This document shows positions 12,501-24,259 of a stretch of 64,000 bases of DNA, one piece after another (position 1 is the stretch's first letter; every line of letters begins with the position of its first letter). The stretch spans positions 35,803 through 99,802 of the forward strand of contig JABVXU010000191.1 of the NCBI GenBank assembly GCA_013365365.1, read 5' to 3'. The DNA comes from Cruorifilaria tuberocauda. Lineage: Eukaryota; Nematoda; Chromadorea; Rhabditida; Onchocercidae. Below the pieces are notes generated by a model. The model was not told where the DNA came from. It saw only the letters and a list, made by a program, of their open reading frames with translations, and made no database searches. Position numbers and translations under genes: made by a program.

Positions 12501-15010
12501 TTACAAAGGTAATCTCTATGACAATTTCATTTATATTCGTGAAGTTTGTGCAGTTTTAAAACTTTTAGGCAGTGTTTTTGAACAAAAGAACAACAGAAAA
12601 AAAAAGTTTCAAAAAAAGTCAGTATCTCATAATTCCTTTATAATTCTCATAATCTGACATGCATGAACAAATAAATTTGAGTTTTCAGTTGTGGTGCCGT
12701 AAGGGTGAGTATAGCGCTGTAGCAAATTTATTTTTCCAAAGTCCAGAAGAAAGTGTTAAAAGTCTTTTTCACAGTCCAGCAAGTAAGCTCATTAACTGAT
12801 GTTTCTAATGAAACATCATAAAACAAGAATTTATTTTCTTGTTTCCCTTTCATTAGAAAACTGTGTGAAGAAGGGCTTTATTATTTTGAAATGCCAATAC
12901 AATTATTTTTGGTAATATGCTTTGAAGTCTATTTTTGTTAGATTCGTACGCAGTCAGTACACTATTGATATTTGCTGTCGAATATTACTTTTTATCGTTA
13001 TGGACGTATGGGCTATCAGTACCGAGTGGTATTTTCATACCAACTTTGTTAACAGGCGCAGCATGGGGTCGTCTTATTGGAGTTATAGTGGAATACATGT
13101 TTCCTGATGTTGTAAGTTATAAGTTCCACCAATCGGTTTTTCTCTCGATTTAACTTCATACTTTTTGGTATTGTGTTGCTGTTTTGTATTGATGGTACTA
13201 AATATTTTTCCGAACAGACTGGTATACATCCTGGTAAATATGCTCTTGCTGGAGCTGCAGCTCAGCTGGGTGGCGTTGTACGGATGACAATTAGCTTAAC
13301 TGCTATTCTCGTTGAAGCAACCAGAGATATCACGTTTGGTTTGCCAATAATGCTTGTTCTTATGGTTACCAAATGGGTTGGCGACTTCTTTAATGAGGTA
13401 ATTATTCTGTAAATGTAAAGAATGTGCTAGAGAAGGATTATCAGATGATATATGAAATGTTTATTATTCCAGGGTCTTTATGATGCGCATATTGAGTTAA
13501 ATGAGGTGCCTATTTTGGGTTGGTGTGCACCGGAACTATCACGCAACATATTGGCAGGGTAGGTTGTGTCTCTGTAAATATTGTTCAAGAGACAGTCTAC
13601 AATATTACGAATATTCTATAGAAATGTATCAAATATTTTCATTCTTTTTAATGATCGTAAATGTTCATGTATGAAGAGTTATTCGCTATATTCTGATATA
13701 AGTCTTAATGATTTTTGATATAATAAACCTCTTTCTCCCATTTCTTTATCTGATCGGGAGGACTTTGTAAATAATTTTCAAAAGTTTTATTACAACGATA
13801 AAATTCGTCATTTCTTTACGTTTTGTCGGTGTTTTATTTTATGTATGATATATTGCTTACTTATTAGAAAGATAATATTTTTATCAAGTATTCATTTTAT
13901 TTCTTTGAATATTCCAAATAAGATTTTTAAGGAGTATAATGAGAAGAGATGTAGTAACAATGATGCCAAAAGAACGTGTTTCACGCGTAATTGAAGTATT
14001 GCATGCTACATCACACCACGGTTTCCCGGTTATTGATGAAATCAATTCTCCATCAAGCGAAGAAGAAATACCTGAATATGGTCATCTGAAGGGTTTGATT
14101 CTCAAATCGCAACTGATTATTCTCATTAAGAAACGGGCAAGCTAATATACTGGATATTGTTTTTGAGAGTTTTATTTTTAGTTTACTATTTGAAGTTTAG
14201 GGAATTTTTTTACTGTTCTTGTTCTTATTTACTTGTTTCTGTTAGTGATTTGAAAGTACCATCAAATACCCTCAGTTAGGAATGATACATTTTCCTCATT
14301 ACACGTTCTGACACGTCATGAATTTTTTCGAAGCATTGTAATGTTAAGCGCCATTACCGTGAGCAAAAGTCCTTCCTAGTTCAATTTATTTTAAAATTTA
14401 TGATCATTTTTCTTTTCCGATTTTTAGGTTTTTTACAAGGATTCTGATTGTCGAATTGCGGTAGATGGAAGCGAATTGGTTCAACTTTCTGATTTTGCTG
14501 AAGAATATCCAAGTTAAGTTATTTTAGAGTTAGGTTATGAAGGTTATGAATTATTTTAGCATTTTAATATTTCTCAATAATATCTGTGTATCACAAACAC
14601 TGTGCGTATTTTCAGGCATGACCAATATTTAACAAAGCTAAAGCTCTCTGAAGAAGATGGAAATTGCTGGCTCGATTTAACGCCATACATGCATTCAAAT
14701 CCTTATCGTGTACCTCTGAATGCTTCACTGCCATCGATATTTCATCTCTTTCGTGGACTGGGATTGCGACATGTAGTTGTCGTCGACGATGAAAATAAAG
14801 TGCTTTTTACGTTTTTTTTTTCAGCATCACAATTTCATTTGCAATTTTATATAAAGTTGGAATTTCTTACTTATTATATGTTTATTTTGATGGAAGTATT
14901 TTTAGCTTCGTGGAATTATCACTCGGAAAGATCTCGCAAGATTCAAAGGACGCCGAACTTTTGGAAATTATGCGATATGGGAACTTTTTGTTTCGGATTT
15001 CCAGACTTGA
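9572..15010 (+). CDS. clh-6: CLC-7/CLH-6-type lysosomal chloride/proton exchanger
   Basis: Endolysosomal 2Cl-/H+ exchanger, closest to vertebrate CLC-7. Eighteen exons begin with a 14-nt first exon 9572-9585 (MEEL), then 10191-10428, 10689-10827, 10953-11096, 11174-11298, 11426-11535, 11608-11740, 11856-11966, 12076-12191, 12367-12508, 12689-12782, 12942-13111, 13218-13397, 13473-13558, 13932-14136, 14428-14512, 14616-14799 and 14906-15010. That makes about 793 residues, close to the human 805. Visible motifs are GSGIS at 177-181 (usually GSGIP), [10 protein letters not shown] with the gating glutamate E221, [11 protein letters not shown] with the proton glutamate E288 (so an exchanger, not a channel), [14 protein letters not shown], and two C-terminal CBS domains (about 602-668 and 735-793). 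The intron at 14137 starts GC rather than GT. The 14512/14616 junction is one base out of frame with canonical sites. Confidence 0.94.
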
Positions 15011-15596
15011 AGCTTATTGTAATATTTTTTCATTTCTCTTTCGTTGCTGATGAGGACTTCCAAAATTTTGTATTGATAGTTTTGGCGGTGGAAACATCCA
15101 TCGCCTTCAAGGATTACGAAATTTTCACTTTCAGCTTGTTTACTGAAATATTGTTATGAGTATTCTTAATTCTTGTACATATATTTGATGCCATTGTAAT
15201 ACCTGTATTTTCAGTGGATGTAAAATTTATATAAATATTCAAATAAGATCTTAAGTTTCTCATATATTCTTACGATTCGGTTATTCGAGCATCATATGCT
15301 ATATCTTATGATTTATTGCTTGAATTTTATGATGAAATAGTGGGTTTCATTTAACTTTTTTTGCTGTGTAAAATAATTTTATTTTTCACTAGACGAATTT
15401 GGAGCGGCATCATAAAAAATCATAATTTTTAAAAATTTATAAGATGCTTCTAATTTTTAAAAATTTGTGGACTGTTTCACAAGACCATTTTTCATTAATA
15501 ACCCATTATGCTGCGAAATCAGAATAATTTTACCTATTTTCGAGAGAAATTCCCCGGACACCAATTGCATCCATAATCAATATTGAAATCGGAAGC
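15011..15596. other. Intergenic, CLC 3' region
   Basis: AT-rich sequence with no exon-like reading frame. It presumably holds the CLC gene's 3' UTR and the EMC10 promoter. Confidence 0.4.
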
Positions 15597-15606
15597 TTAA
15601 TTGCAG
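15597..15606 (+). promoter_or_regulatory. Putative spliced-leader trans-splice acceptor
   Basis: TTAATTGCAG ends one base before the EMC10 ATG at 15608. The placement fits trans-splicing of a spliced leader and decides the start. Confidence 0.5.
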
Positions 15607-15607
15607 G

Positions 15608-17088
15608 ATGCTTATTTTATTATTTCTATGTTCAATTACGTTTCTACAGTATGGTCAAATAGTTGGTCATTGGGATATTAGTCTACAGTATTCGACTTCA
15701 GGTTTTATTTATTTCTCTGAACATATTACATATTTATTGAGAGAATAGATAATTGTTTTATAAGATTTGGAGCGGAAATGTACTAATTACTGAAATTGAC
15801 CAAGAATTTGGCTGGCTGCTAGACGCGAATTTATAAACAAATCATTTTAAATAAATGCAAATAGAACATATAGGCTGTTATCCAAATACTTTTGAAATTT
15901 TGTTTTCGTTTAATATTTATTTTTTATTTATAGCTGTCGATGATTTCGTCTCGCTTGGTAGCATAACTGTGGATAGGACTTTTGATAATAATTATACAGC
16001 TCGTTTCCAATCTTCTGTCAATCCAAGTAAATGGCAGACTGATCTCTTGCAAGCTGCAAAGAATGGGTGGACTTACCGAGTTAAAGCCGATACTGATAAA
16101 GGAGATGTACAAGGTTATAATGAACCAGTGAGTCATTTTAGTCAAGTTTTTCTAATTAAAATCTATCGGAGTCAAGTTGGTAAATTTAGCATACAAAAAA
16201 ATAGTGGCTAGATGGCCGATGTAAGGCAGTGCAGTAAAATTCCTATTAGATTTGTCTGCATGGCAGTAGATAACTAGAAAAGGATTTTTAAGTTTCAAAG
16301 CTATATTAATACTAATAGGCCAATTCCTCTATTAAAACATTTGCTCGTAACGAAAGCTATTTCCATATTCAAGTTTTGAAAAAACCTTTCTAGATTGGAG
16401 CAGTTATTTTCTCCAAATTTCAGTGTTTGATGTTGCAAGTTAACGGAGCTCATCATTTTCGGATATTATTGGACTCTGATCGCCAGGATTTACAATCTTT
16501 AGCCGTTTTTCCGGAGAATTTATTTTCTGTTGGAACAGATTACCATTTTTGTGAAACGTATGCTTTCCCAGAGAACAGCAAAATAAGAGGATCAGTTGTA
16601 GTGAACACAATCAGTGAATTACCCCTGTAATTTTTTTCTGATAATTTTTATAGAGGGTACCATTGATATCAATTGAATAACAGCTAATGAAGTATGTAAG
16701 ATTTTGCTCATACTTGTAGACAAAAAAAATATCTTGATACACAAATCTTTTTAAGACCTGACACAGTTTCATACATTCGAAAGATGGAGAAGGAGCGACA
16801 AGCTAGGCAACATGGAGCTCAGCAGGACAATCGATCGTTCATTCAGAAATATGTAAGTTGATAAAATTTTTAATTTTTTTAGTTGAAAGAAGATGTCTCA
16901 AGTTTTTGATCAATTTTTTGTATTGTTTCTATAAAGCTTGGACAACCTGCTGTCAAAAATAAATTAGCGACAATGGTCGTTTTCGTTCAAGTAATGATCT
17001 TTCTCTTTTTCAGTGGATGTATATAGCTGCAGCATTAATTTTTATGGTTATTTCTAATGCTACAACTGCTGAACAAGGTGGAGAGTAG
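15608..17088 (+). CDS. EMC10: ER membrane protein complex subunit 10
   Basis: Lumenal/single-pass subunit of the ER membrane protein complex, which inserts and stabilises membrane proteins. Five in-phase exons (15608-15701, 15934-16127, 16424-16626, 16756-16852, 17014-17088) give 220 residues. It starts with a clear signal peptide (MLILLFLCSITFL), followed by a lumenal beta-rich domain. A conserved juxtamembrane stretch, SYIRKMEKERQARQ then NRSFIQKYWMYI, matches the EMC10 signature (human ...FIERLEMEQ...FFAKYWMYI). The last 24 residues are one transmembrane helix with a short polar tail (TTAEQGGE). Length is close to the usual 220-260. The assignment rests on the C-terminal signature plus the architecture. 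Confidence 0.88.
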
Positions 17089-17259
17089 TTTTTTATGAAG
17101 CGCAGGAGATGGAATGTGAAATTCTGATTGATTATATTTCTTGTTATATTACATTGCGTTACATCTACTTGAATATCACCCTTTCTGTATAGTCGATCTT
17201 AAGTGTTATATATCACTGTACGGACATAAACGATGTTAGTATGTATGTTTTATCAAAGC

Positions 17260-17286
17260 ATTAAATATGCATAATGCATATTTAAT
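17260..17286. repeat. Perfect 27-bp palindrome
   Basis: Arms ATTAAATATGCAT and ATGCATATTTAAT are exact reverse complements around one central A. It lies about 170 bp past the EMC10 stop. Confidence 0.7.
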
Positions 17287-17332
17287 AAGACCAGCGATTT
17301 GAAAATTTGTTAACTTTTAAAAAATCTAAGCT

Positions 17333-17349
17333 GTCGGAATCGTTCCGAC
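17333..17349. repeat. Short hairpin GTCGGAA-TCG-TTCCGAC
   Basis: A seven-base perfect stem with a 3-base loop, unusually GC-rich for its surroundings. It may be an RNA structure in the EMC10 3' UTR or a protein-binding palindrome. No function can be assigned. Confidence 0.5.
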
Positions 17350-18080
17350 GATGTTTAATTGTACTTCAATTTTCAATATTTGTGAAATTTAGAAATTATT
17401 GCAGTGAATTTCACGAGAATCATATAATGAAGGTACAAACAACTTTGTTATTCAAATAAATTTTGTACGATAAAAGTGATATTAGAATGTACGTGACGTT
17501 TGATGTTTGCTCTACTCTTGATAACTCCTTAATCATATTCTAAAATCATTGGAGATCAAGTATGGTAGTAGTTCTTCAATAATCATGTCATTCTTATATT
17601 TTTCAGTTTTGGATTTAAACAGATTTTGTATATCCGTTTTGCACTGATGTATTGGATAGCACTTAGCATTAGGTATTTTTAAATGTTCATTTTAATTAAG
17701 TTTTAGGCAAGTGGATACTCTAGACAATATGGCGAGTGTAAATCTATTTCTATGAATTTTTGAAAAGACTTATGTGGGTTGGTCCAGCCATTTCTTTCTT
17801 CGGTGATGGAAGGATTGTTTCATTCATGGGCTGCGTGAATGAGAAGTGTAATAGCGATGATTGTTTTCAATGCAGTTATTTTATTTACGTTAAGGTAGTG
17901 TGTGGAGGGGTGTTGTTGTATTTTGGAGTAGCAGTGATGATGTAAGAGTTAAGGATGTTATTGTTTTAAGATGTTTATTGTTACTTTATTAAGAGATTCA
18001 AGAATGCAAACTGCCCGTTGTTTTGCAATGGCAAATAAGTTGACAGCTATATGTTTGAAATTAAGTTTTGAAAGGACATA

Positions 18081-19854
18081 ATGAGCAGCCGTCAAAGTGA
18101 CGTGTTGCCCTCTACGAGTACATCTATCCCTAGTACAGAAAACGTGAAGGAACAACCAGGTGCTTCTCCTCAGAAGGTATTATATATATCTATTAAAATC
18201 ATCAGTTTAAATTTGAAGCTTTTTTAATATATCGTTGTATTCTTTCGACATTGATTTTCCGATAAATTTAGGGCAAATGAAAAGGTTTATCAAGTAGTGT
18301 GTTTAACAAAACATTGGTAAGTGAAACTCTGTGCAGAGAGTCAAGCCAATTTTCTTGCACTGAAAAGTAGAAGTGAATTTGGACGGTTTATTCGAACATT
18401 GATATTGGCTTCTCTATTGTGAAGAAAGAAAAATACTATTATATTTATGTTTCTTATATTTTAATAGGATAATTTGATGACAGAACAGAAAACTAATAAT
18501 AGTCTAATAGTCTTGCATTGTCAGGTCTCGGAAGTATTCTTGACTGCTGGACAAGCTTTTCAGAAGTTGAGTGGACTTATTGCAAATTTGCGTAATCCAA
18601 AAAATGGAGTTGAGAGGTTCTTTTTTTCTTCTAATTGATAAATACATTTTATCGATAAGATTTACTGCTCTCTTTTGCAATTTTTTGTTTTATTCGAAAT
18701 ATGAAAAAGTGTAATCATACCTGGAGATTTCGCAATCTCAACCTTTGATTAAAAAATCAATAAATGAATGAAGTGGAAAGGTCAGAGCGAATCTGCGGTA
18801 AGCGAATGATGGATCGAATCATAAAGTTATAAGCAGTATTAGGCGAATAACTGTGATCGCATCTGGTGGCCTCTGCAATTTCAGTCATAAAATTGCAGCT
18901 AATATCGTTGTTTGTTTTTCCAATATTTTTCATATTCAGAGAGACATCTCGCACATTAATGGTAAATCAAAGAAAGGGAAGATGGTGCTTTAAGTTACGA
19001 AATTCCAGGAAATGGATTAATTCTGATACCAATAGTTTGCATGACGCAGTTTCGCGTTTTGCAAGCGATTTGCAGCGGATTAGTGAAACAGTCCAGGGAA
19101 GACAAGTGTAAGTTGCAATTGTGCAGCAAAATTTGTATTGGGGCTGAGACTTTGAGAGTGATGGATCTTATAAAAGTTTAGGAAAATTGAAAAAAATAGA
19201 TTGTAGAAGCGCAATTTGCTTATTTTAATTAATTATGTATTTAGTCGCTGTGAAGATTGAAATAGCAAGGAAAGTTGGAAGAATTTAAATTTATTGAATT
19301 TAAACACTCAGCAGATCATATAGGTAAAATTTCATGGAAATTTCCTAAAATTCGGATCATGAAAACCTACTCATAAAAATTTACTGATTTTTCCCTTCTC
19401 TAAGAAACTTTTAACATTTCTTTTTCTGGAAATATAATGACGAATAAATTTATTTTACAGGCAACTTATAAAGGACGATATAATTAAAAGGTCTGCAACT
19501 AGTCATTATATTAAATCGACACCTTCACGAACAAATGGTACTACCGTTAAGCCTACTGCTACTTCAAGATCTTTGGTAAAACGTACAAATAGTATGGCAC
19601 ATCCATCAGTGGATGCCAATTTCAAACGCCGTATCATCAATACGACTCCTAGTGGTATTACGGTATCAGGCAGTACACGTTATGGTAATGTTGCTCATGT
19701 ACAATCGCTCAACATGAATTCGTCACCTATGTCAAGAATTAAAAATAATGTGCCATTGGGTGTGGTACCCTCAGCTCTTACGACAGTTACCGTTCAGTCT
19801 AGTATACCTTCAGTTGTATTACCTCCAGAACCCAAGACACATAATAATGGATAA
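18081..19854 (+). CDS. BAP18-like SANT-domain chromatin protein
   Basis: Likely homologue of BAP18 (chromatin complexes subunit, C17orf49), which associates with MLL1/WDR5 and NURF complexes in mammals. Four exons (18081-18176, 18525-18616, 19009-19107, 19461-19854) give 226 residues. After a Ser/Thr-rich leader, residues 33-50 (VSEVFLTAGQAFQKLSGL) match the BAP18 block VGEIFSAAGAAFTKLGEL. Residues 64-105 (KWINSDTNSLHDAVSRFASD then LQRISETV) match its Myb/SANT-like helix bundle (KW...E...AVKRFGDDLNHIS). The C-terminal half is Ser/Thr/Pro-rich with basic patches (KRTNS, FKRRII), low complexity and probably nuclear. The human protein is 172 residues. Start: the first in-frame ATG; no clear trans-splice acceptor. 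The family call rests on two short conserved blocks in the right order. Confidence 0.78.
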
Positions 19855-22394
19855 GAGAATTTTAATGATAGTGATTGTAATGATTAAAAACTTTACATAA
19901 GGTTTCTGGAACAGATGATAGCATATCTGAAAAGTTAATTCTATTTTTTGCTTATAAAGAAAATACTAGTTTTTATACCAGATTGTAGCTTCAATTTCTG
20001 TGTGTTTTTATTTGTTTTTATGCTTTGTACTGGTAGCCGGAGGAAAAAATTGAATATTTGTTTTAATGAATTGAGTTCTTGAAATTGGTTTAAGTTGCTC
20101 ATTTTAATTGGATCATTTCTGTATAAGTACTTTCTCATTTTTCTCAACATGATGCACTTTGGTTAGTTAAAATATGGTTAATGCGATTTATATCACCATG
20201 AAGGATGCAAGGAAGCATTAATTTAAGACAAATCAGTTTCTAGTCTTATGTCTATTTTGTCTTCCACCAATTTGATGAAACAACAATCTCGAGTGATCGC
20301 AAATGTATTATATGATTTTTAATTCTGTTGAGTGTTGAGCAAGAACTATTGAAACGAAACTTTGTTTATACTGGTTATATAAATAGCAACGTGTAGATGT
20401 ACAGACATTTACAGTATCATAGTTTTTAAAATTACGAATGCGTGTTGTAAGACAACGAACTTTTGAAAGAGACAGAACAGATTAATTTTCCTTCTTCTAT
20501 TTTAGAGATTTTGATGTTTCATTCCAAGTTTCTTAGCACTGAAGAGTATGCTAGTAACGTTCCGGCAGGGCTTCCACCGTTCGAATAGCATCTGATTTAA
20601 AAATACATAAATACTTCTGGATTTGAGGTAGTACTTGACATTTTTGAGTTTGTATGTTAGTATGTTCTACTTCTTATTTTGAAAGTTTGTTACTTTTTTT
20701 ATTGCAACTGAGGTTTACTTTGTTTGCTGTGTTGGGCGGAAACTAAATCAGTGCTTTGTTGTCAAGTTTTTAATATACTTTATTCATAATTCAGGTATTC
20801 TTGCTACGGTGTTGTTAAGAACCAAAGTCGTGCTATCAATTATCTGTCAGCATTAGTTTCAATTTCCCTGCAAAATATTACCTTTTCCTTCTCCGCTCAA
20901 AAAATGAATCTTAAGATCTGTAGGCGTTCTCTTGGCAACTAGAAAAAATATTATCTCGCTTTAAAAGTACGAAGTTTGAATTGGAATTCGTGGTTGACCT
21001 CTTCAGAATTGTAACATCATACTTCTTTGGAGAACTCATTGTTGTAGTTATTATTGAAGTGAATGCTCTGCTTTTGAAATTTTATATTGTGTGAAAGATA
21101 ATGTTTAAAGAGAGTTATTGCATATCCAGTGGAAATTGAATTACCTATATTTTTCCTCCAAGTAAACACACGGGATCTTTTTTTTTCTATTTTTGAATAC
21201 TTTGTCTTAGTTCGTTGTTTTCTGGTATTTGGTATTTTATTTTTATTTATTTTTGTACTGTATTATTGTTCATAAATATCTTAGTCGAAAAGTCATTACC
21301 GTATTCGTTTTTTTTTGATTCCATTACTAGCTGTTACTAGCATTTTGAATTACAAATTGGTCTCAATTACTGGTGAAAAAAGATAATCTCGCACATACTG
21401 CTACAAAGATGAATGGGGAAAGAAGATTGGGAGTAAGTTGCTTCATGTTCGTGAAATTATGCGACGGGAAGAGAGCTGAATTATAAATTATTTTTCAGCA
21501 AGAAGAGTAGATAACTAAAAGATTTGAAGATGAGTGGAAGAATTATCAGTCTAGAGTATTCGAAGCAGTTATCACTTCAGATCTGGAAATGTTATAAATA
21601 TTGCACTAAATCCAGGAATTTAAACAGTAACTAGCAACATCATTCCTTTACACATGATATTATGCAATACAATAACTACATCCTGCAATACAAAAAGTGA
21701 AAAACTTAATTCCACTGATAAGACATTAAACTCCATTTCATAATGGTATGGGTAGTATTAGCATGAAAGTAACATATCGATATTTGGTTTGTATTGAATT
21801 GTCTATAAATTTGCTTGGAGTCGAATTTGATTATTATTGACGGTGTAGTTTTAGCATCAATATTTTCTCATTATACGCTCTTTACTTGGTAAAAAGTGGA
21901 CATTCAAGGTTGAAAGACTTATAGAATAGGAATTAGCAGTCAATAGATATTGTAAACTTTTCCCTTCTCTTACTCATAGTAATTAATACAATACAATGTA
22001 TATTTGAAGAGTAATGCATTTGTCAAGTTAAATATTCAATTAGCTATACTTTGTTACGAATTAGAATTGAAAGAAATTTCGTTTGATATCCATATAATAC
22101 AACTTCAATTGATATATAACGAGTAAGTAAATCTGGTCTTAGCTGGTAGTAGTAATTTTGAATTTTATAAAGGTGCATGGTTATGTTGATAAATAGTAAA
22201 AGAAAAGCTCAGCTGAATTAGAATTTTTTGACATGAAAATTTATTGTATACCTTATTACTGTATACCTGTATACCTTATTTATCAGCGCTCTCACATGGA
22301 AATCCTAGGTCACAAATAACATAACTTTTTTTCACTTTCATTTGAGTGAGATGTTATAATATCTCTGCGCGTATTCTTCCTATTTATAACTTTT
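19855..22394. other. Long intergenic stretch
   Basis: About 2.5 kb of AT-rich sequence. Both strands were scanned and no exon with a family match, RNA gene or repeat array was seen. Confidence 0.45.
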
Positions 22395-22405
22395 TTTGTT
22401 TACAG
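22395..22405 (+). promoter_or_regulatory. Putative spliced-leader trans-splice acceptor
   Basis: TTTTGTTTACAG precedes the ATG at 22419 by 13 bases with no upstream exon visible, fitting a trans-splice site for the 97-aa gene. Confidence 0.5.
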
Positions 22406-22418
22406 AGACGGTAAAGAA

Positions 22419-23232
22419 ATGTTTTATCCGAAGAAGCTCGCAATCTGTGCTTTTAGAGTTCCTTCGAGTGCTCGATCTTTTCACCTCGGTCATGAATTTG
22501 CACCGCCAGCTCGATTTATAAGTCATCATGTTGGTTGATGCTTTTTTTTCTCATACTATTGTATTCAAATTAAAAATATGAAAATTTTATAAGTTCTAAA
22601 TTTATTGTCTTATTTATTTAGAAATATTATTGCTATTTTCACTTTGTCATCTCGGATTATTCCAATACTGCTGTCTGATTGATTTCCTTTAAATATATTT
22701 ATTGATGTATTAATCATCGTACTTACATGTAATTAAACCTTGTATTTCGGATATTCGGCTCTATCTGTATTATCTATTTGATTTTTTGTGAGTGCTAAAG
22801 TGATTCTCTTAATAGTCAAATATGTGGTTTTACAGGCGAAATTTGGACTCGCATTACTAACGACAGCAATTCAGCTATCGAGTTTGGTACTTTTATATCT
22901 CAATGCAGATAGACTTCGACCACCGCCACCGAGAAAACTTAATGAGGAGGTTAGTATCCATCAACTATAACATTTTTTACTTATTGTAATGTAAACAAGA
23001 TAGGAAACTCTAGTAAGCTCTTAATGGAAATCTTTCATTTGAATCAAAATCAGAACTTAAGATTTTTCTATACTTTAACTCTTGCTCCCACTTTTGGTAC
23101 TTCCAAGAGGTTTGGGGAAAGGTTGTCTTTTTTTAAGAGCCATTGCATATTTTTACTTTTTAGGTTCAAGCCGAAATGGAAAGAAATGCCTCCCTGTTTA
23201 AAAACGGTACCATGGCAATCAAAGAATTTTAA
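22419..23232 (+). CDS. Small putative single-pass membrane protein (97 aa)
   Basis: Family not recognised. Three phase-0 exons (22419-22529, 22836-22949, 23164-23232, stop TAA) give 97 residues. The N-terminus (MFYPKKLAICAFRVPSSARS) is basic, Ser/Arg-rich and free of acids, like a mitochondrial targeting peptide. Residues about 40-57 (GLALLTTAIQLSSLVLLYL) form one hydrophobic helix. This is followed by a proline run (RLRPPPPRKL) and a polar tail ending AIKEF. Size and layout resemble small inner-mitochondrial-membrane or respiratory assembly proteins, but this is inference. The start is the first ATG after a probable trans-splice acceptor. Confidence 0.65.
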
Positions 23233-24259
23233 ATACTGATTGTAATTATTTCGATTTTTTATTTCTGTATTGTAGATAATGTAGACGATGGAAAGTGAAA
23301 GATAATGTATTTAATAAACGATAGAAGATGAAAGATTACTCACTGCATGCCGTTATAAAATGATATTTTGCTTCTGTACAGGAAATATACAAAACCTGAA
23401 AGCTGAAGTTTTCCGCTCTTCCTAAGTAGAGGATGAAAAAGTTTCTGCAATTGTACTTAGCTCTAATCTACGTCACAGTTATAGAAAAAGTTTCATCTTT
23501 ACATCTTCATTCAATTGCAGATAGCGCTCTCGAAAAATTCTATGCTTTACGAGCTGCTCGGCATTTTTACTTTATTTTTTTATTATAGCGGAATATCCGT
23601 ATTGCTTTATGAAAAAGAGTTCTTATATCCTTTCATTATTTTTTACTGCTGATAATCTTATTGGAATTCTAAAATTTATCAACACATTTCAAAGCAAGTG
23701 TGAAGAGTTCAGAAATAAATTAAATATATGCTCAGATGTAATTCATTGCGATAGACGAATTAATCGAAGGAAAAGTTGTTGACTGAATTTCACGCTAATG
23801 TAAGAAATACGAGTGAGACATTGATAAATTTTGTAATGAATTAAAATGAAAGGAATTAGCCAGATCGTTGATTATATTGATAGATTCAGGATTGGAAATT
23901 ATCATAAGCTTCACAAAATTCAAGGATTTAAATTGAAACTGATTTAACAAAGGGTCATTTTAATTCCGAACGATTAATTAATTATTTGGAGAGGAATTTC
24001 AATTAATTGAAATTATTTCTGCTTCATTCTAAAACAAAAACAAAGCATAACAACAGGGTGGTATTAGGAACATCTCATACAAATCAAAAAATTTACCTAC
24101 ATTTCATTTCATAACTTAGGAATGTATGCATACCTTGCAGTTAGGAAGATTTCGTCTTAACTGTAATATTTCAATATGGAAAAGTCCAAAATAATTAAGT
24201 GCAAATTAGTAATTAATTCGGATTCCCAAAAGTATATCATTCTGAATTAAAACTAAGAT
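23233..24259. other. Convergent intergenic region
   Basis: About 1 kb separating the + strand block on the left from the - strand block on the right. No coding exons were seen; it should contain 3' UTRs of both flanking genes. Confidence 0.4.

Larger units (their letters stand above)
17089..18080. other. Intergenic, with palindromes
   Basis: No exon-like frame was found. The first 300 bp hold a 27-bp palindrome (17260-17286) and a GC-richer hairpin (17333-17349), listed separately. The remainder is the upstream region of the SANT-domain gene. Confidence 0.4.
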
